Positions 25,481 to 35,499 are shown, numbered from the stretch's first letter. The stretch: DNA of 64,000 bases from Acidimicrobiia bacterium (GCA_012960315.1 DUBN01000059.1:1-64000); one strand, 5' to 3'. The notes: generated by a model from the sequence alone, not told the origin. A program made the numbers and translations.

Positions 25481-26827
25481 GTGACCACCACCTGGCATCC
25501 CGGCTCCTGGAACGACTGCCCAGCCGGCCAACAACCTGAATGGCCCGAACTCGGCGCTTTAGACGAAGCGTTACACGAACTCGGAGCGCGTCCTCCGCTC
25601 GTCTTCGCGGGAGAGGCTCGCCGTTTAACAGACCAACTCGGACGGGTGGCTACAGGCCAGGCAGTAGTCCTACAGGCGGGCGACTGCGCTGAGTCTTTCG
25701 ATCTAAGCAGCGCTGACGCTATACGCGACAAGTTGAAAGTCATCCTCCAGATGGCAGTGGTACTTCAATATTCTGCGGGTTTGCCTGTAGTAAAAGTTGG
25801 GCGCATCGCAGGCCAGTTTGCAAAGCCTCGATCATCAGGTACTGAAACACGTGACGGCTCCACCCTGCCTAGTTTCCGCGGTCACATAGTCAACGACATT
25901 ACATTTGACCAAAGTTCTCGTCGGCCCGACCCCAAGCGATTACTTCAGGCATATAACACTTCGGCAGCAACGTTAAATCTTTTGCGGGCATTCACTCGCG
26001 GTGGCTACGCCGATCTTCGACAAGTCCACAACTGGAACCAGGAGTTCGTGGCATCAAGTCCGGTAGGGGAACGCTACGAACGTTTGGCGGAAGGGATCGA
26101 TAGGGCGTTGCATTTCATGACCGCATGCGGTTTCGACACTGACGATGCAGCCATGCGCCAAGTTGAGCTTTACACAAGCCACGAAGCTCTGTTGCTGGGA
26201 TACGAGCAAGCTCTTACGCGTCAGGACAGCATCACAGGAGATTGGTATGACTGCTCCGCTCATATGTTGTGGATCGGCGAGCGAACCCGTGAACTTGACG
26301 GAGCGCACATCGAGTTTCTCCGAGGAGTACACAACCCGATCGGTTGCAAACTAGGGCCCTCTACCTCACCTAGTGACGCGGTCGCACTATGTAATGCACT
26401 GAACCCAGATCAAATTCCTGGCCGGCTAACTCTCATTAGTCGCATGGGGGCCGACAAAGTCGGTGATGTGTTGCCAAACATTTTACGAACGGTAACTGAC
26501 GCGGGTCATCCCGTTGTTTGGCAATGCGACCCGATGCACGGCAACACCTACGAAACCGAAACGGGTTTCAAAACAAGAGCTTTCGACGTCATGATGGACG
26601 AGGTCCGCGAATATTTTGATATACATAAAGCGGAAGGCACCTGGCCCGGAGGAGTCCATTGCGAGGTGACTGGCGACGCAGTCACCGAATGCGTGGGCGG
26701 TGGCGACGCATTGTCGGCGGAAAGCCTTGGTGACCGCTACGAAACTATCTGTGATCCCCGCCTCAACGGACGCCAATCGCTCGATTTGGCGTTCCATGTA
26801 GCCGAACTTTTGGCTGACTTCCGTTAA
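25481..26827 (+). CDS. 3-deoxy-7-phosphoheptulonate synthase, class II
   Basis: A 448-residue class II (plant/mycobacterial type) DAHP synthase that condenses PEP and erythrose-4-phosphate at the head of the shikimate pathway. Motifs: QAVVLQAGDCAESF with the metal-binding Cys, VVKVGRIAGQFAKPRS, FRGHIVNDI, LLLGYEQALTR, WIGERTRELDGAHIEFLRGVHNPIGCKLGP, and HPVVWQCDPMHGNTYETETGFKTRAFDVMMDEV. The start is GTG; no Shine-Dalgarno sequence is evident. It follows the sigma gene by 67 bp. Confidence 0.95.
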   Translation: MTTTWHPGSWNDCPAGQQPEWPELGALDEALHELGARPPLVFAGEARRLTDQLGRVATGQAVVLQAGDCAESFDLSSADAIRDKLKVILQMAVVLQYSAGLPVVKVGRIAGQFAKPRSSGTETRDGSTLPSFRGHIVNDITFDQSSRRPDPKRLLQAYNTSAATLNLLRAFTRGGYADLRQVHNWNQEFVASSPVGERYERLAEGIDRALHFMTACGFDTDDAAMRQVELYTSHEALLLGYEQALTRQDSITGDWYDCSAHMLWIGERTRELDGAHIEFLRGVHNPIGCKLGPSTSPSDAVALCNALNPDQIPGRLTLISRMGADKVGDVLPNILRTVTDAGHPVVWQCDPMHGNTYETETGFKTRAFDVMMDEVREYFDIHKAEGTWPGGVHCEVTGDAVTECVGGGDALSAESLGDRYETICDPRLNGRQSLDLAFHVAELLADFR

Positions 26828-26849
26828 TCATTCATATCCGCAGTTACGG

Positions 26850-28280
26850 CTACGCCAAGTGATCAACAAAACCTTCTAGTTGGCGCAAGTTTCGGCACTC
26901 GAACACTCCGTCAGCATGGGTCGCGTATTCGGTAATCACCGAATCGCCAGTGTCCCAATACGACTTCGGTTCTGGGTTGAGCCAGAAAACCGATCTCGCT
27001 TTCTTCGCTGTTTCCTTAACTACCCAAGCGTTGGTTGAGTGATAGTTATTTCGCGCGTCGCCGAGGAACATGACCGTTGACTTTGAGTTGATTTCCGATC
27101 CATATTTCTCCCAAAACACTCCAAACGCGTGACCGTAGTCGGAGTGACCGTCAACCCACACCACGTCAGCCTCAGTATTTACGCGGTGGACGGCATTAGT
27201 GATGTCTTCTTCGTTCTGGAATAGGTGTGTCACTTCGTCAATTCCGTCGATGAACACAAATGAACGCACTTTGCTGAATTGGTTCTGTAAGGCGTACACC
27301 AGATGCAACGTGAAGCGAGCAAAAGCGGCTACCGATCCTGAAATGTCAGCGATAACAACAAGTTCGGGTTTATTGGGCCGAGGGTTACGGAAACGGGGCT
27401 CTGCGGGCACTCCCCCATAGCTGAGGGACTGACGAACGGTTGCCCGAAAATCGAGCGGGCCGCGTCGCTTGTGTTTGCGTTTTCGCGCGAGTCGAGCTGC
27501 CAGTTTTCGGGTGAGGGGTTGGATAGCTTTGCGTATGTTGACCATCTCTTCTCGAGAAGCGTGCATAAAGTCAACATCTTCGGGGAGTGGCTTGCGCAGA
27601 GTTTTTGCCATGGCTTCAACACCGCGATCAGCTACTAATCTTCGGCGAATCTCAGCCTCGATCTCTCGTTTTAGATCTTCGATTCTGTTCTCGTACTCCT
27701 CACGTTCAAGACGTTCTTGGAGCGGCGTCATGTCGTCTTGAGATCTTTCCTGTGCTTCTTCCATCAGCCGGTCAAGCATGCCGTCTAGATCGAGGTTGCG
27801 GAGCGTTCGGTAGAGGTAGTAGGTGCCTCCGACGGGTCGTCCCGGTTCCATTCCAGCAAATTGCGTCACAGCTGCCCGCGCCATCGCTGCCATCATGGCC
27901 TCGTCGGCGTTCATAAGCGCTCTGAAGAGCATCTCAGCGATTTCTTCAGGACTCATGTCCTCCGCTGACCCTTGGCCGCCCATGCCTCGCATTTGTTGAG
28001 ACATCCACTCTTCTAGCGAATCTTCGTCGATTTCGCCGTCTTCGTCGAAAACGTTGTACTCAGGTCCCCGAAGAGAGAAGTAGACCTCGAATACGGTTTC
28101 AAAGGCCTTCCAGTGCTGCTCGTTTTTGACCAACGTCGCAGCGAGCGCGTACTTAAACGCCTCCCGATCTTCAATGGGGATGTGTTTAACAGCTTGCATT
28201 GCATCAAGATTTTCGGTCAAAGAGACAGGAAGTCCAGCGTTACGCAACTGGACGACAAACCCACTCAGGAGATCAAGCAT
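26850..28280 (-). CDS. VWA-domain protein, CoxE-like
   Basis: A 476-residue protein. The N-terminal helical half (to about residue 280) includes acidic and charged segments (EDGEIDEDSLEEWM, ERLEREEYENRIEDLKREIEAEIRRR, likely coiled coil). The C-terminal von Willebrand A domain has a MIDAS motif Asp312-Ile-Ser-Gly-Ser316. The layout matches CoxE-type partners of MoxR ATPases, which together mature or insert metal cofactors of other enzymes. No such client is adjacent. The start is 4 bp after the moxR stop. Confidence 0.85.
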   Translation of the reverse strand: MLDLLSGFVVQLRNAGLPVSLTENLDAMQAVKHIPIEDREAFKYALAATLVKNEQHWKAFETVFEVYFSLRGPEYNVFDEDGEIDEDSLEEWMSQQMRGMGGQGSAEDMSPEEIAEMLFRALMNADEAMMAAMARAAVTQFAGMEPGRPVGGTYYLYRTLRNLDLDGMLDRLMEEAQERSQDDMTPLQERLEREEYENRIEDLKREIEAEIRRRLVADRGVEAMAKTLRKPLPEDVDFMHASREEMVNIRKAIQPLTRKLAARLARKRKHKRRGPLDFRATVRQSLSYGGVPAEPRFRNPRPNKPELVVIADISGSVAAFARFTLHLVYALQNQFSKVRSFVFIDGIDEVTHLFQNEEDITNAVHRVNTEADVVWVDGHSDYGHAFGVFWEKYGSEINSKSTVMFLGDARNNYHSTNAWVVKETAKKARSVFWLNPEPKSYWDTGDSVITEYATHADGVFECRNLRQLEGFVDHLA

Positions 28281-28284
28281 CGTC

Positions 28285-29166
28285 TTAGGCCTCTACTGTC
28301 AATTCCTTGGTCGTCTTGTCAATATCAGACTGATATTTGAGAAGAATGTTTAGCGATTCTTTGGCTAGTTCCACGTCGATGCTTTCGACCCCTAAAAGCA
28401 CCAAGGTGCGAGCCCAGTCAAGGGTTTCTGAAACCGACGGGCTTTTCTTCAGTTCTATCTGTCGAATCGACCGAACAATTCTGGCGATCTGCTCCGCCAA
28501 ATTATTGCTAATACCCTCAACTTTAGCGAGAACAATCTCTTTCTCGCGTTCTAACTGTGGGTAGTCGATGTGCAGGAACAAGCAGCGCCGCTTGAGTGCT
28601 TCAGAAAGTTCTCGAGTGTTGTTAGAGGTAAGGAAGACGAGGGGAATCTGGCTAGCTACGATTGTGCCCAGCTCAGGAATAGAAACTTGGTACTCCGACA
28701 GAATTTCCAGCAGCAGAGCTTCAGTTTCGACTTCCACTCGATCGACCTCATCGATGAGCAAAACAACTTTCTCCTCCGCAGTAATGGCTTCTAACAGCGG
28801 TCGAGTTAACAAGAACTCATCGTTAAAAATGTCGTCCTGAATATCCACCCACTCTTCATTATTCGCATCAGAACCCCGATCGGCTTGAATGCGAAGCAAT
28901 TGCTTCTTGTAGTTCCACTCATACAGCGCCTTAGCTTCGTCTAGGCCTTCGTAGCACTGCAGCCGTATCAGACGAGCATCGGTCATGGCAGCGACTGATT
29001 TAGCTAATTCAGTCTTGCCAGTTCCTGCAGGACCCTCGACAAGCACTGGCTTGCCAAGTTTTTCAGCTAGGTACACGACGCTGGCAATGCCATCGTCAGC
29101 TAGGTATCCAACATCTCTCAGTCCGTCGCGGGTGGACGCGAGATCGCCGAACATTGTGTCGCCCAT
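28285..29166 (-). CDS. MoxR-family AAA+ ATPase
   Basis: A 293-residue AAA+ ATPase, MoxR/CoxD-like. Walker A GPAGTGKT (residues 45-52), Walker B VVLLIDEVDR, sensor 1 region LVFLTSNNTRELSEALKRRCLFLHIDYP with the arginine finger. The start has AAGGAG 8 nt upstream. MoxR ATPases pair with VWA proteins as chaperone-like complexes; its partner is the next gene. It lies 34 bp after proA in the same direction, at the end of a long core operon, so it is probably expressed with it. Confidence 0.9.
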   Translation of the reverse strand: MGDTMFGDLASTRDGLRDVGYLADDGIASVVYLAEKLGKPVLVEGPAGTGKTELAKSVAAMTDARLIRLQCYEGLDEAKALYEWNYKKQLLRIQADRGSDANNEEWVDIQDDIFNDEFLLTRPLLEAITAEEKVVLLIDEVDRVEVETEALLLEILSEYQVSIPELGTIVASQIPLVFLTSNNTRELSEALKRRCLFLHIDYPQLEREKEIVLAKVEGISNNLAEQIARIVRSIRQIELKKSPSVSETLDWARTLVLLGVESIDVELAKESLNILLKYQSDIDKTTKELTVEA

Positions 29167-29200
29167 TTAGGTGTCTCCTTGTCAGGTGCCGGACCTTAGG

Positions 29201-30469
29201 TCATCCACGCGTTTGACCCTGTCCGTTCACGATGTATTTAGTGGTTGTTAACTGCTGAAGACCCATGGGGCCTCGTGCGTGCAGCTTTTGGGTGCTAATG
29301 CCGATTTCGGCACCAAATCCGAACTCTTCGCCATCAACAAACCTAGTCGAAGTGTTGATGAGTACCGCGGCTGCGTCGACCCGTCGCACAAACTCATTCG
29401 CGGCATCTTCGTCGTCGGTAATGATGGCTTCGCTGTGACCTGTGCTGTTCTCACAGACATGGTGTATGGCTTGATCAAGAGTGTCGACGACTCGCACACT
29501 CATTTTCAGGTCAAGATATTCGGTCGACCAGTCCTCTGTTGTCGCCGGGCCAATAGACGGCACAATTGCTCGGGCCATTTTGTCTCCAACAAGTTCGACA
29601 CCTTGAAGGGCTTCCGCTATTTGAGGGAGGAAACGTTCAGCTATGTCGGTGTGGACCACGAGCGACTCCGCCGCGTTGCACACGGAGGGGCGCTGCATTT
29701 TGGCATTTACGACAATGTCGTTAGCTAATTGAAGATTTGCTGCGCGGTCAACATAGATGTGACAGTTGCCATCGCCATCAATCACGTAGGGGACTTTGGC
29801 ATTTTCGACGATTGATGTGATGAGAGACGAGCCGCCGCGTGGGATTAAGCAGTCGATGTATCCGCGCAACTGCATGAATTCAACCGCCGCCTCATGAGAG
29901 GTATCAGTCACTAACACGAGCGCGTCTTCTGCAAGACCTGCTTTCCCGATTCCTTCTCGTAAAGCCCGAGTGATCGCGATGTTGGAGTCGATAGCCCCCG
30001 AAGAACCACGTAGAAAGGCGGCGTTTCCTGATTTAAGACACAGACCGAAGGCGTCGCTCGTCACATTTGGACGGTTTTCGTAGATAATCGCCACGACTCC
30101 GAGAGGTACCTGAACTTTCTTGATTTCCAGCCCGTTGGGTCGTGTCCATTTCTCGACGACCTTCCCCACAGGGTCGGGTAGGTCGATCACTTGGCGAAGA
30201 CCGTTAGCCATTGCATCCACTCGGGCGGGGTCGAGTCGGAGCCTGTCGATGATCGCGTCGGCGGTACCAGAATTCTCAGCGCGGCTGACGTCTGAGGCGT
30301 TGGCGTTCAAGATTTCAAGTGTCGAAGCGGCGAGGCAGTCAGCTGCGGTTCGGAGGGCTTCGTTTTTCTCAGCTGTTGAGGCCGTAGCGATGCTCTTAGA
30401 TGCAGCAGCAACGCGAACTCCGAGTTGCTTCATCGGGGAGATATCGCTCGCTAAGTCGCTTTTCGGCAC
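29201..30469 (-). CDS. proA: Gamma-glutamyl phosphate reductase
   Basis: A 422-residue enzyme of the aldehyde dehydrogenase superfamily, reducing glutamyl-5-phosphate to glutamate semialdehyde in proline synthesis. Motifs: VPLGVVAIIYENRPNVTSDAFGLCLKSGNAAFLRG, LIPRGGSSLI, the catalytic Cys in MQRPSVCNAAESLVVH, and FGFGAEIGISTQKLHARGPMGL. The GTG at 30469 is used; ATG at 30433 is also possible. It follows proB by 53 bp. Confidence 0.95.
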   Translation of the reverse strand: MPKSDLASDISPMKQLGVRVAAASKSIATASTAEKNEALRTAADCLAASTLEILNANASDVSRAENSGTADAIIDRLRLDPARVDAMANGLRQVIDLPDPVGKVVEKWTRPNGLEIKKVQVPLGVVAIIYENRPNVTSDAFGLCLKSGNAAFLRGSSGAIDSNIAITRALREGIGKAGLAEDALVLVTDTSHEAAVEFMQLRGYIDCLIPRGGSSLITSIVENAKVPYVIDGDGNCHIYVDRAANLQLANDIVVNAKMQRPSVCNAAESLVVHTDIAERFLPQIAEALQGVELVGDKMARAIVPSIGPATTEDWSTEYLDLKMSVRVVDTLDQAIHHVCENSTGHSEAIITDDEDAANEFVRRVDAAAVLINTSTRFVDGEEFGFGAEIGISTQKLHARGPMGLQQLTTTKYIVNGQGQTRG

Positions 30470-30522
30470 TTCCGCAGACTATCGCCCTATCTGCCAATAG
30501 ACCCGTTCCTAGTGCTCCTCAG

Positions 30523-31614
30523 TCACTCTGGCGAATTGAGTACAACTAGGTCGTCTCTGTGGACCGCTACGGGTGACATAGCCGATGGAAGGTCTTCTGT
30601 TCGACTTCCTTTCCATTGGTCGACAACGTCGCTATCTAAAGAAATCAGCCCTTTGGCGAACGTTGTCCCGGAGCGATCAACAATTTCGACTGCATCTCCA
30701 GGGCCGAAGCCACCCTCAACTCCGACGATTCCAGCGATCAATAGGGACCCGCCATGGCTTGAGAGGGCTTTCGTCGCTCCGTCGTCTACGATTATTTGGC
30801 CATGTGCTGAGACAGCAAATCCGATCCACAATTTTCTCGCAGCTACATGGGCATCTCGTGCGGGGACTGAAGTTCCGATTCCTGGAACCGCCGAAATTGC
30901 GTCGGCCAGGACGTCTTGTCGATCAGCGGCGGCGATCACTGTCCTGACACCGCTCCAAGACGCCATCTTCGCCGCCGCGAGTTTCGATGCCATGCCGCCG
31001 CTCCCTCGAACGCCGGCGTTTCCTGCGATGTCTTCAATAGATTGGTCAGTTGCGGTGATTTCCTCGATGAGGGTCGCATCAGGTTGAGCTCGAGGATCGC
31101 CAGTAAGTACGCCGGGGGTGTCGGTAAGCAGCACTAACAAGTCCGCCCGCAACAAATTGGCTACTAATGCTGCGATTCGATCGTTGTCTCCGTATCTGAT
31201 CGCGTCATCAGCGACGGCGTCGTTTTCATTCACCACCGGTACAACGTTCAGATTCAACAAATGCTCGAAAGTGGTTTTTGCATGCAGGTACTGATTGCGG
31301 TCTCGGAAGTCATGCGGCGCTACGAGCACCTGACCGGTCGCAACTCCGTGAGAATTGAAAGAGTCGCCGTAGGCGCGCATGAGGTCGATTTGGCCTACAG
31401 CGGAAATCGCTTGTAAGAGTTCAGGCTCGTTGGGTCGCTCTATGCCGAGCCGTTGAACGCCGGCAGTGATTGCGCCTGAGGTAACGACAACGACTTCGTG
31501 GCCTGCGTGGCGCGCGCCGACGACCTCATTCACCAGTTTGGAGAGTGAGGATATATTGACTTCGCCGCTTTCCGTGGTCAGCGATGATGTCCCAATCTTG
31601 ACGATGACGCGCAT
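30523..31614 (-). CDS. proB: Glutamate 5-kinase
   Basis: A 363-residue kinase for the first step of proline synthesis. The amino-acid-kinase domain has VIVKIGTSSLT, VVVVTSGAITAGVQRLG, VNENDAVADDAIRYGDNDRIAALVANLLRADLLVLLTDTPGV and RGSGGMASKLAAAKMA. A C-terminal PUA domain (GQIIVDDGATKALSSHGGSLLIAGIVGVEGGF) is the usual addition. ATG at 31614 with GGAAGG upstream. obgE-proB-proA is a standard actinobacterial order. Confidence 0.95.
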   Translation of the reverse strand: MRVIVKIGTSSLTTESGEVNISSLSKLVNEVVGARHAGHEVVVVTSGAITAGVQRLGIERPNEPELLQAISAVGQIDLMRAYGDSFNSHGVATGQVLVAPHDFRDRNQYLHAKTTFEHLLNLNVVPVVNENDAVADDAIRYGDNDRIAALVANLLRADLLVLLTDTPGVLTGDPRAQPDATLIEEITATDQSIEDIAGNAGVRGSGGMASKLAAAKMASWSGVRTVIAAADRQDVLADAISAVPGIGTSVPARDAHVAARKLWIGFAVSAHGQIIVDDGATKALSSHGGSLLIAGIVGVEGGFGPGDAVEIVDRSGTTFAKGLISLDSDVVDQWKGSRTEDLPSAMSPVAVHRDDLVVLNSPE

Positions 31615-31642
31615 CTGTACCTTCCTAGCCCTATTCCACCGA

Positions 31643-32878
31643 TTAACGGTCGGGCTCGTATTCGAATTGGAACGTTCCGATAATTACAACATCTCCTTCT
31701 ACTGCGCCCGCTCGAGCCAACGCTCGGGGAACACGTAGTTGGGTGAGACGCTCTTGAGCGTGGCTCATTGCGTCAACGTTGGTGAGATCCGAGAGAGCTA
31801 CGGCTCTTAGGGCCTGTCTACCGAGAACTTCGAAGCTTCCGTTGTCGTGTCGAACTACCTGGATTCCTTCAAGAGCCGGCCGGTGAACAACATATTGCGT
31901 CGGTTGATCGTCACTCGTTCGCGCTTTTTCGACGAGTTGGCGGAGTTGCCCAATGAGGGCGTCGATTCCTTGCCCGGTAACAGACGAGATAGTTGAACCT
32001 GTCCAGGCGAGGTTCGCGACGTCTGACTTGGTTCCAACGACCATGCGAGGGCGATTCGACAGGTTCGCGTCGTACTCGGTGAGTTCTCGTATCAGAATTT
32101 CTTCTTGCGTTTCGGGGGTTCGACCTTCCACCTCGGCGAGGTCAACGAGGATGAGTAGCACTCTGGCACGGTCAACGTGGCGTAGAAACTGATGGCCTAA
32201 TCCTTTTCCTGTTGCTGCGCCCTCAATTAAGCCGGGAATGTCAGCTATCACCATTTCGAAGTCACTATCGGCTCGCACTACCCCTAAATGTGGGGAGAGA
32301 GTGGTGAAGGGATAAGAAGCGACCTTGGGTTTGGCCGCTGACACTCTCGAAATGAGGGTGCTCTTTCCCGCGTTCGGGAACCCGACAAGCGCTACGTCCG
32401 CCATCAGCTTGAGCTCTAATCGGAGCCACCGTTCTTCTCCGATTTCTGCCTGTTCAGCGAAGGCGGGTGCTCTTCGTTTGTTCGAAAGGAATCTGGAATT
32501 ACCGCGACCGCCTCGACCTCCAGCAGCGGCTAACCAGCGGTCACCGGCACCCACAAGATCAGCCAAAATTTCGCCGTCAAAGTCGCGGACGATGGTTCCC
32601 TCAGGGACCTTCGCTACTAGATCTTCACCGTTTTTCCCATGTTTCTTTTTCCCTTGGCCGTGGGTGCCGTCGTCGCCGCGACGGAAAGGGAAATCCTGAA
32701 ACGCCAGAAGCGAGGAGACGTTGCGGTCGGCGACTACCCAGACATCTCCGCCTGTTCCTCCGTCTCCGCCATCTGGGCCTCCGCGCGCGACGTGAGCTTC
32801 ACGACGGAAAGACACACAGCCTGCGCCTCCGTCTCCACCTTTCGCGTGAAGGTTGCACTCGTCGACGAAACCCGCCAT
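31643..32878 (-). CDS. obgE: GTPase Obg
   Basis: A 411-residue GTPase of ribosome assembly and stress control. The glycine-rich Obg domain (FVDECNLHAKGGDGGAGCVSFRREAHVARGGPDGGDGG), G domain (GFPNAGKSTLISRVS, DIPGLIEGA, VGTKSD) and a C-terminal OCT domain (VHRPALEGIQVVRHDNGSFEVLGRQALRAVALSDL) are in order. The start is taken at the ATG at 32878, which gives MAGFVDE; ATG at 32908 adds ten residues unlike the family, and neither has a clear ribosome site. Confidence 0.94.
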   Translation of the reverse strand: MAGFVDECNLHAKGGDGGAGCVSFRREAHVARGGPDGGDGGTGGDVWVVADRNVSSLLAFQDFPFRRGDDGTHGQGKKKHGKNGEDLVAKVPEGTIVRDFDGEILADLVGAGDRWLAAAGGRGGRGNSRFLSNKRRAPAFAEQAEIGEERWLRLELKLMADVALVGFPNAGKSTLISRVSAAKPKVASYPFTTLSPHLGVVRADSDFEMVIADIPGLIEGAATGKGLGHQFLRHVDRARVLLILVDLAEVEGRTPETQEEILIRELTEYDANLSNRPRMVVGTKSDVANLAWTGSTISSVTGQGIDALIGQLRQLVEKARTSDDQPTQYVVHRPALEGIQVVRHDNGSFEVLGRQALRAVALSDLTNVDAMSHAQERLTQLRVPRALARAGAVEGDVVIIGTFQFEYEPDR

Positions 32879-32979
32879 GGAGATTGAGGATAGGGGCACG
32901 GAGCGCATTGACTCGAACAGATATAAGTCTTCTTGACGAACTTATGTAGTTGTCAGAGACCGAACCAGGCAGGTGGGAG

Positions 32980-33231
32980 TCAGCTGGTTACGACGTCGAT
33001 GAGTTTGCGACCTTTGCGATACCCAAATTTCACGACGCCATCACAGGTGGCGAAAAGGGTGTCGTCTTTCCCTATTCCTACGTTACGCCCCGGGTGAAAC
33101 TTGGTTCCTCGTTGGCGGATGATGATGCCGCCAGCGCTGATGACTTGACCTGCGAAAACTTTCACCCCAAGGCGCTGCGCGTTGGAATCGCGACCGTTCC
33201 TAGTTGAGCCTCCACCTTTGGTCTTCGACAT
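32980..33231 (-). CDS. rpmA: 50S ribosomal protein L27
   Basis: An 83-residue protein near the peptidyl-transferase centre. [47 protein letters not shown] is diagnostic. The ATG at 33231 has AGAGG 5 nt upstream; the longer open frame overlaps rplU and is discarded. The N-terminus starts directly with the mature flexible arm, so it lacks the cleaved extension seen in some firmicutes. Confidence 0.97.
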   Translation of the reverse strand: MSKTKGGGSTRNGRDSNAQRLGVKVFAGQVISAGGIIIRQRGTKFHPGRNVGIGKDDTLFATCDGVVKFGYRKGRKLIDVVTS

Positions 33232-33232
33232 G

Positions 33233-33544
33233 TCAGCCTCTCGCGATGTTCGTAATTTCGATGGTCGTGTAGCGCTGTCGGTGTCCCCATCGGCGGTGAT
33301 TGTTGGTTTTGTTTTTGTAGATGAAACCGCGAATTTTTTCGCCTTTGGTCTCTCCAACGACGCGGGCTGTAACAGTAGCCCCTGATAGCTCATCAGGGGT
33401 TGACATCACCGCACCATCGTCCACCAACAGTATGGGGTCGAACATTACCTCTGAACCTTCATCAGCCTTGAGCAACTCCACATTAAGAACTTGCCCGGTC
33501 TCAACTTTTTCTTGCTTGCCACCCGTGGCGATAACTGCGTACAT
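33233..33544 (-). CDS. rplU: 50S ribosomal protein L21
   Basis: A 103-residue rRNA-binding protein: [25 protein letters not shown] at the start and [27 protein letters not shown] at the end are typical of L21. The ATG at 33544 gives the family N-terminus; a second ATG four codons earlier (33556) is possible. rplU-rpmA-obgE follow RNase E/G, as in many actinobacteria. Confidence 0.95.
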   Translation of the reverse strand: MYAVIATGGKQEKVETGQVLNVELLKADEGSEVMFDPILLVDDGAVMSTPDELSGATVTARVVGETKGEKIRGFIYKNKTNNHRRWGHRQRYTTIEITNIARG

Positions 33545-33600
33545 AAGGCTTTTCATGCTACCGGATATGGTGAGTGACCCAACCTAACCAACTGTTTGGT

Positions 33601-35499
33601 TTACATGTTAAGAACTGCCTGGTGCAGTTCGAGACCTCTTCCTTCGCAATGTTCACAGGTATTGCTTACCGACTCTAAAAGTCCCTCTCCGATTCGTCGG
33701 CGAGTCATCTCGACGAGACCGAGATCGGAAACGCCAGATACCTGAGTTCGTGTCTTATCGCGAGCTAGTGCTGTTTCGAAAGTCTGGACCACTTGGTCAC
33801 GGTTTCTCTTTATCTCCATGTCTATGAAGTCGATGACGATGATTCCGCCAATGTCGCGCAGTCGTAGTTGCTTGGCTATTTCTTCTGCAGCTTCAAGGTT
33901 GTTACGAAAAACGGTTTCTTCGAGGTTTGATTTACCGACGTTCTTGCCAGTGTTGACATCGATAACGGTGAGCGCCTCAGTGTGGTCAATCACAAGAGAA
34001 CCGCCCGAGGGAAGCCAAACTTTTCGGTCTACGGCTTTCCGAAGCTGTTCTGAGACGTGATATCGCTCGAAGACGGAGAGTGATTCTTTGGATGGGTCAT
34101 GGAATTCAATTCGGTCGGCAAGGGCTGGAGCGATGGTCTCCATATAGCCCTTCACCTGTTGGAACAGGGCCGGGTCGTCGATTACCACACCGCGATAATC
34201 CCTATTGAATTCCTCTCGAACGACTCGTACCGCGAGTTCAGGTTCGCGGAACAGGAGTGTTGCGCCTTTGGCCTTGCCTGCAAGATCACTTACCTTTTCC
34301 CATTGATCAAGGAGCCTTCGTACATCGCGTTCAATTTCTTCTGCTGTGACGTCTTGAGCCGCGGTGCGAACGATGACACCGTGCTGAGCAGGTTTCACTT
34401 TGTCGAGAATGCCACGAAGTCGCCGGCGTTCTTTATCACCGAGCCGCTTCGAGATGCCGTAGGTGTCACTATTTGGGACCAGGACGACAAAACGTCCCGG
34501 AAGGCTAATTTCGGTCGAAAGCCGCGCACCTTTGTGAGCGATCGGGTTTTTGGTCACTTGACACAGAATGCTTTGACGCGCGGTCAACAGATCTTCAATC
34601 CGTGGTTCGTCTTTTCGACGACCGATACGCGGCCTCGGTTTCTTGGGCTTTGGTGGCGGAGCTTGAGATTTGTCGCTCTCTATGTCGTCAACGTTGTAGG
34701 TGACGTCGCCCCGATATAGGACAGCGTTTTTAGGTGTGCCAATGTCGACGAAGGCAGCTTCCATACCGGGTAAAACGTTTTGGACTCGTCCTAAGTAAAT
34801 ATTCCCATGAATTTCGCTTACGTCGTCCGCTGGGCGGCTGACGTAGTGCTCGATGAGTGACCGACCCTCAAGTACCGCTAGGTGGGTAACTCCTTCATGG
34901 ACGTGCACCAACATTTGGTAACGGCCTACTGGTCGGCCCTTGCGTTCTTTCCCGCGACGTCGTTCAAGTTGGTGTTCGTCAAGGGCGATGGGCGTGTCGT
35001 CAATGATCGCTTCGACAGGCGTCGTATCACGTTCACCTTTTTGTTGCCGTTGAGGGTTCGCATGGTTTTTCCCTCGCCCTTTCCCTCCTCGGCGACGTTT
35101 TTTTCGAGGCGGTTTAGCTGCTTCCGATTCGCGTGTCGCTGGCGGTTCCGCACCGTTGCCTGAGGGGCGTCGGGTGTCACCAACTCGTGGTTTTCGAGCG
35201 GTGGGAGGTTCGGAGGGCTCAGGGCGTTCAGCTGGTGAATCCGCTGAAGTCGTGCTTTTTAACGACCGCGCTCGAGTTCGTTGTTGCCGCCCTGATTTCG
35301 ATTTATTTTCAGATGACGGCTGGTTTGAGAGTGTGCGAGTCCGACTCCGAGGTGAGGTCTCAGTTGGTTTGAGATCATCTCCGTCTTTTGAACTGGAGTC
35401 CTCTTGGGGCCCAGTTTCTCCACCGATAGTTCTGCGTCGTCTTGTAGTGCTCATGTCATTTCGTTCTTTTGGCCCGTTATCGGGTTCGTTGTTATCCAT
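33601..35499 (-). CDS. Ribonuclease E/G family protein
   Basis: A 632-residue endoribonuclease for mRNA decay and rRNA processing. The first 170 residues are low-complexity and basic (RKKRRRGGKGRGKNH), probably disordered and RNA-binding. An S1 domain follows (GNIYLGRVQNVLPGMEAAFVDIG), interrupted by a Pro/Lys-rich insert. The catalytic part has TVIDVNTGKN and IIVIDFIDMEIKRNRD with the metal-binding Asp residues, and ends in the zinc-link CEHCEGRG. It stops about ten residues later, so there is no C-terminal degradosome scaffold. The ATG shares a base with the preceding stop (TAATG). Confidence 0.9.
   Translation of the reverse strand: MDNNEPDNGPKERNDMSTTRRRRTIGGETGPQEDSSSKDGDDLKPTETSPRSRTRTLSNQPSSENKSKSGRQQRTRARSLKSTTSADSPAERPEPSEPPTARKPRVGDTRRPSGNGAEPPATRESEAAKPPRKKRRRGGKGRGKNHANPQRQQKGERDTTPVEAIIDDTPIALDEHQLERRRGKERKGRPVGRYQMLVHVHEGVTHLAVLEGRSLIEHYVSRPADDVSEIHGNIYLGRVQNVLPGMEAAFVDIGTPKNAVLYRGDVTYNVDDIESDKSQAPPPKPKKPRPRIGRRKDEPRIEDLLTARQSILCQVTKNPIAHKGARLSTEISLPGRFVVLVPNSDTYGISKRLGDKERRRLRGILDKVKPAQHGVIVRTAAQDVTAEEIERDVRRLLDQWEKVSDLAGKAKGATLLFREPELAVRVVREEFNRDYRGVVIDDPALFQQVKGYMETIAPALADRIEFHDPSKESLSVFERYHVSEQLRKAVDRKVWLPSGGSLVIDHTEALTVIDVNTGKNVGKSNLEETVFRNNLEAAEEIAKQLRLRDIGGIIVIDFIDMEIKRNRDQVVQTFETALARDKTRTQVSGVSDLGLVEMTRRRIGEGLLESVSNTCEHCEGRGLELHQAVLNM

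Noticed and set aside
34099-34719. 206-codon plus-strand ORF
   Set aside because: Antisense to the RNase E/G catalytic region, with no motif.
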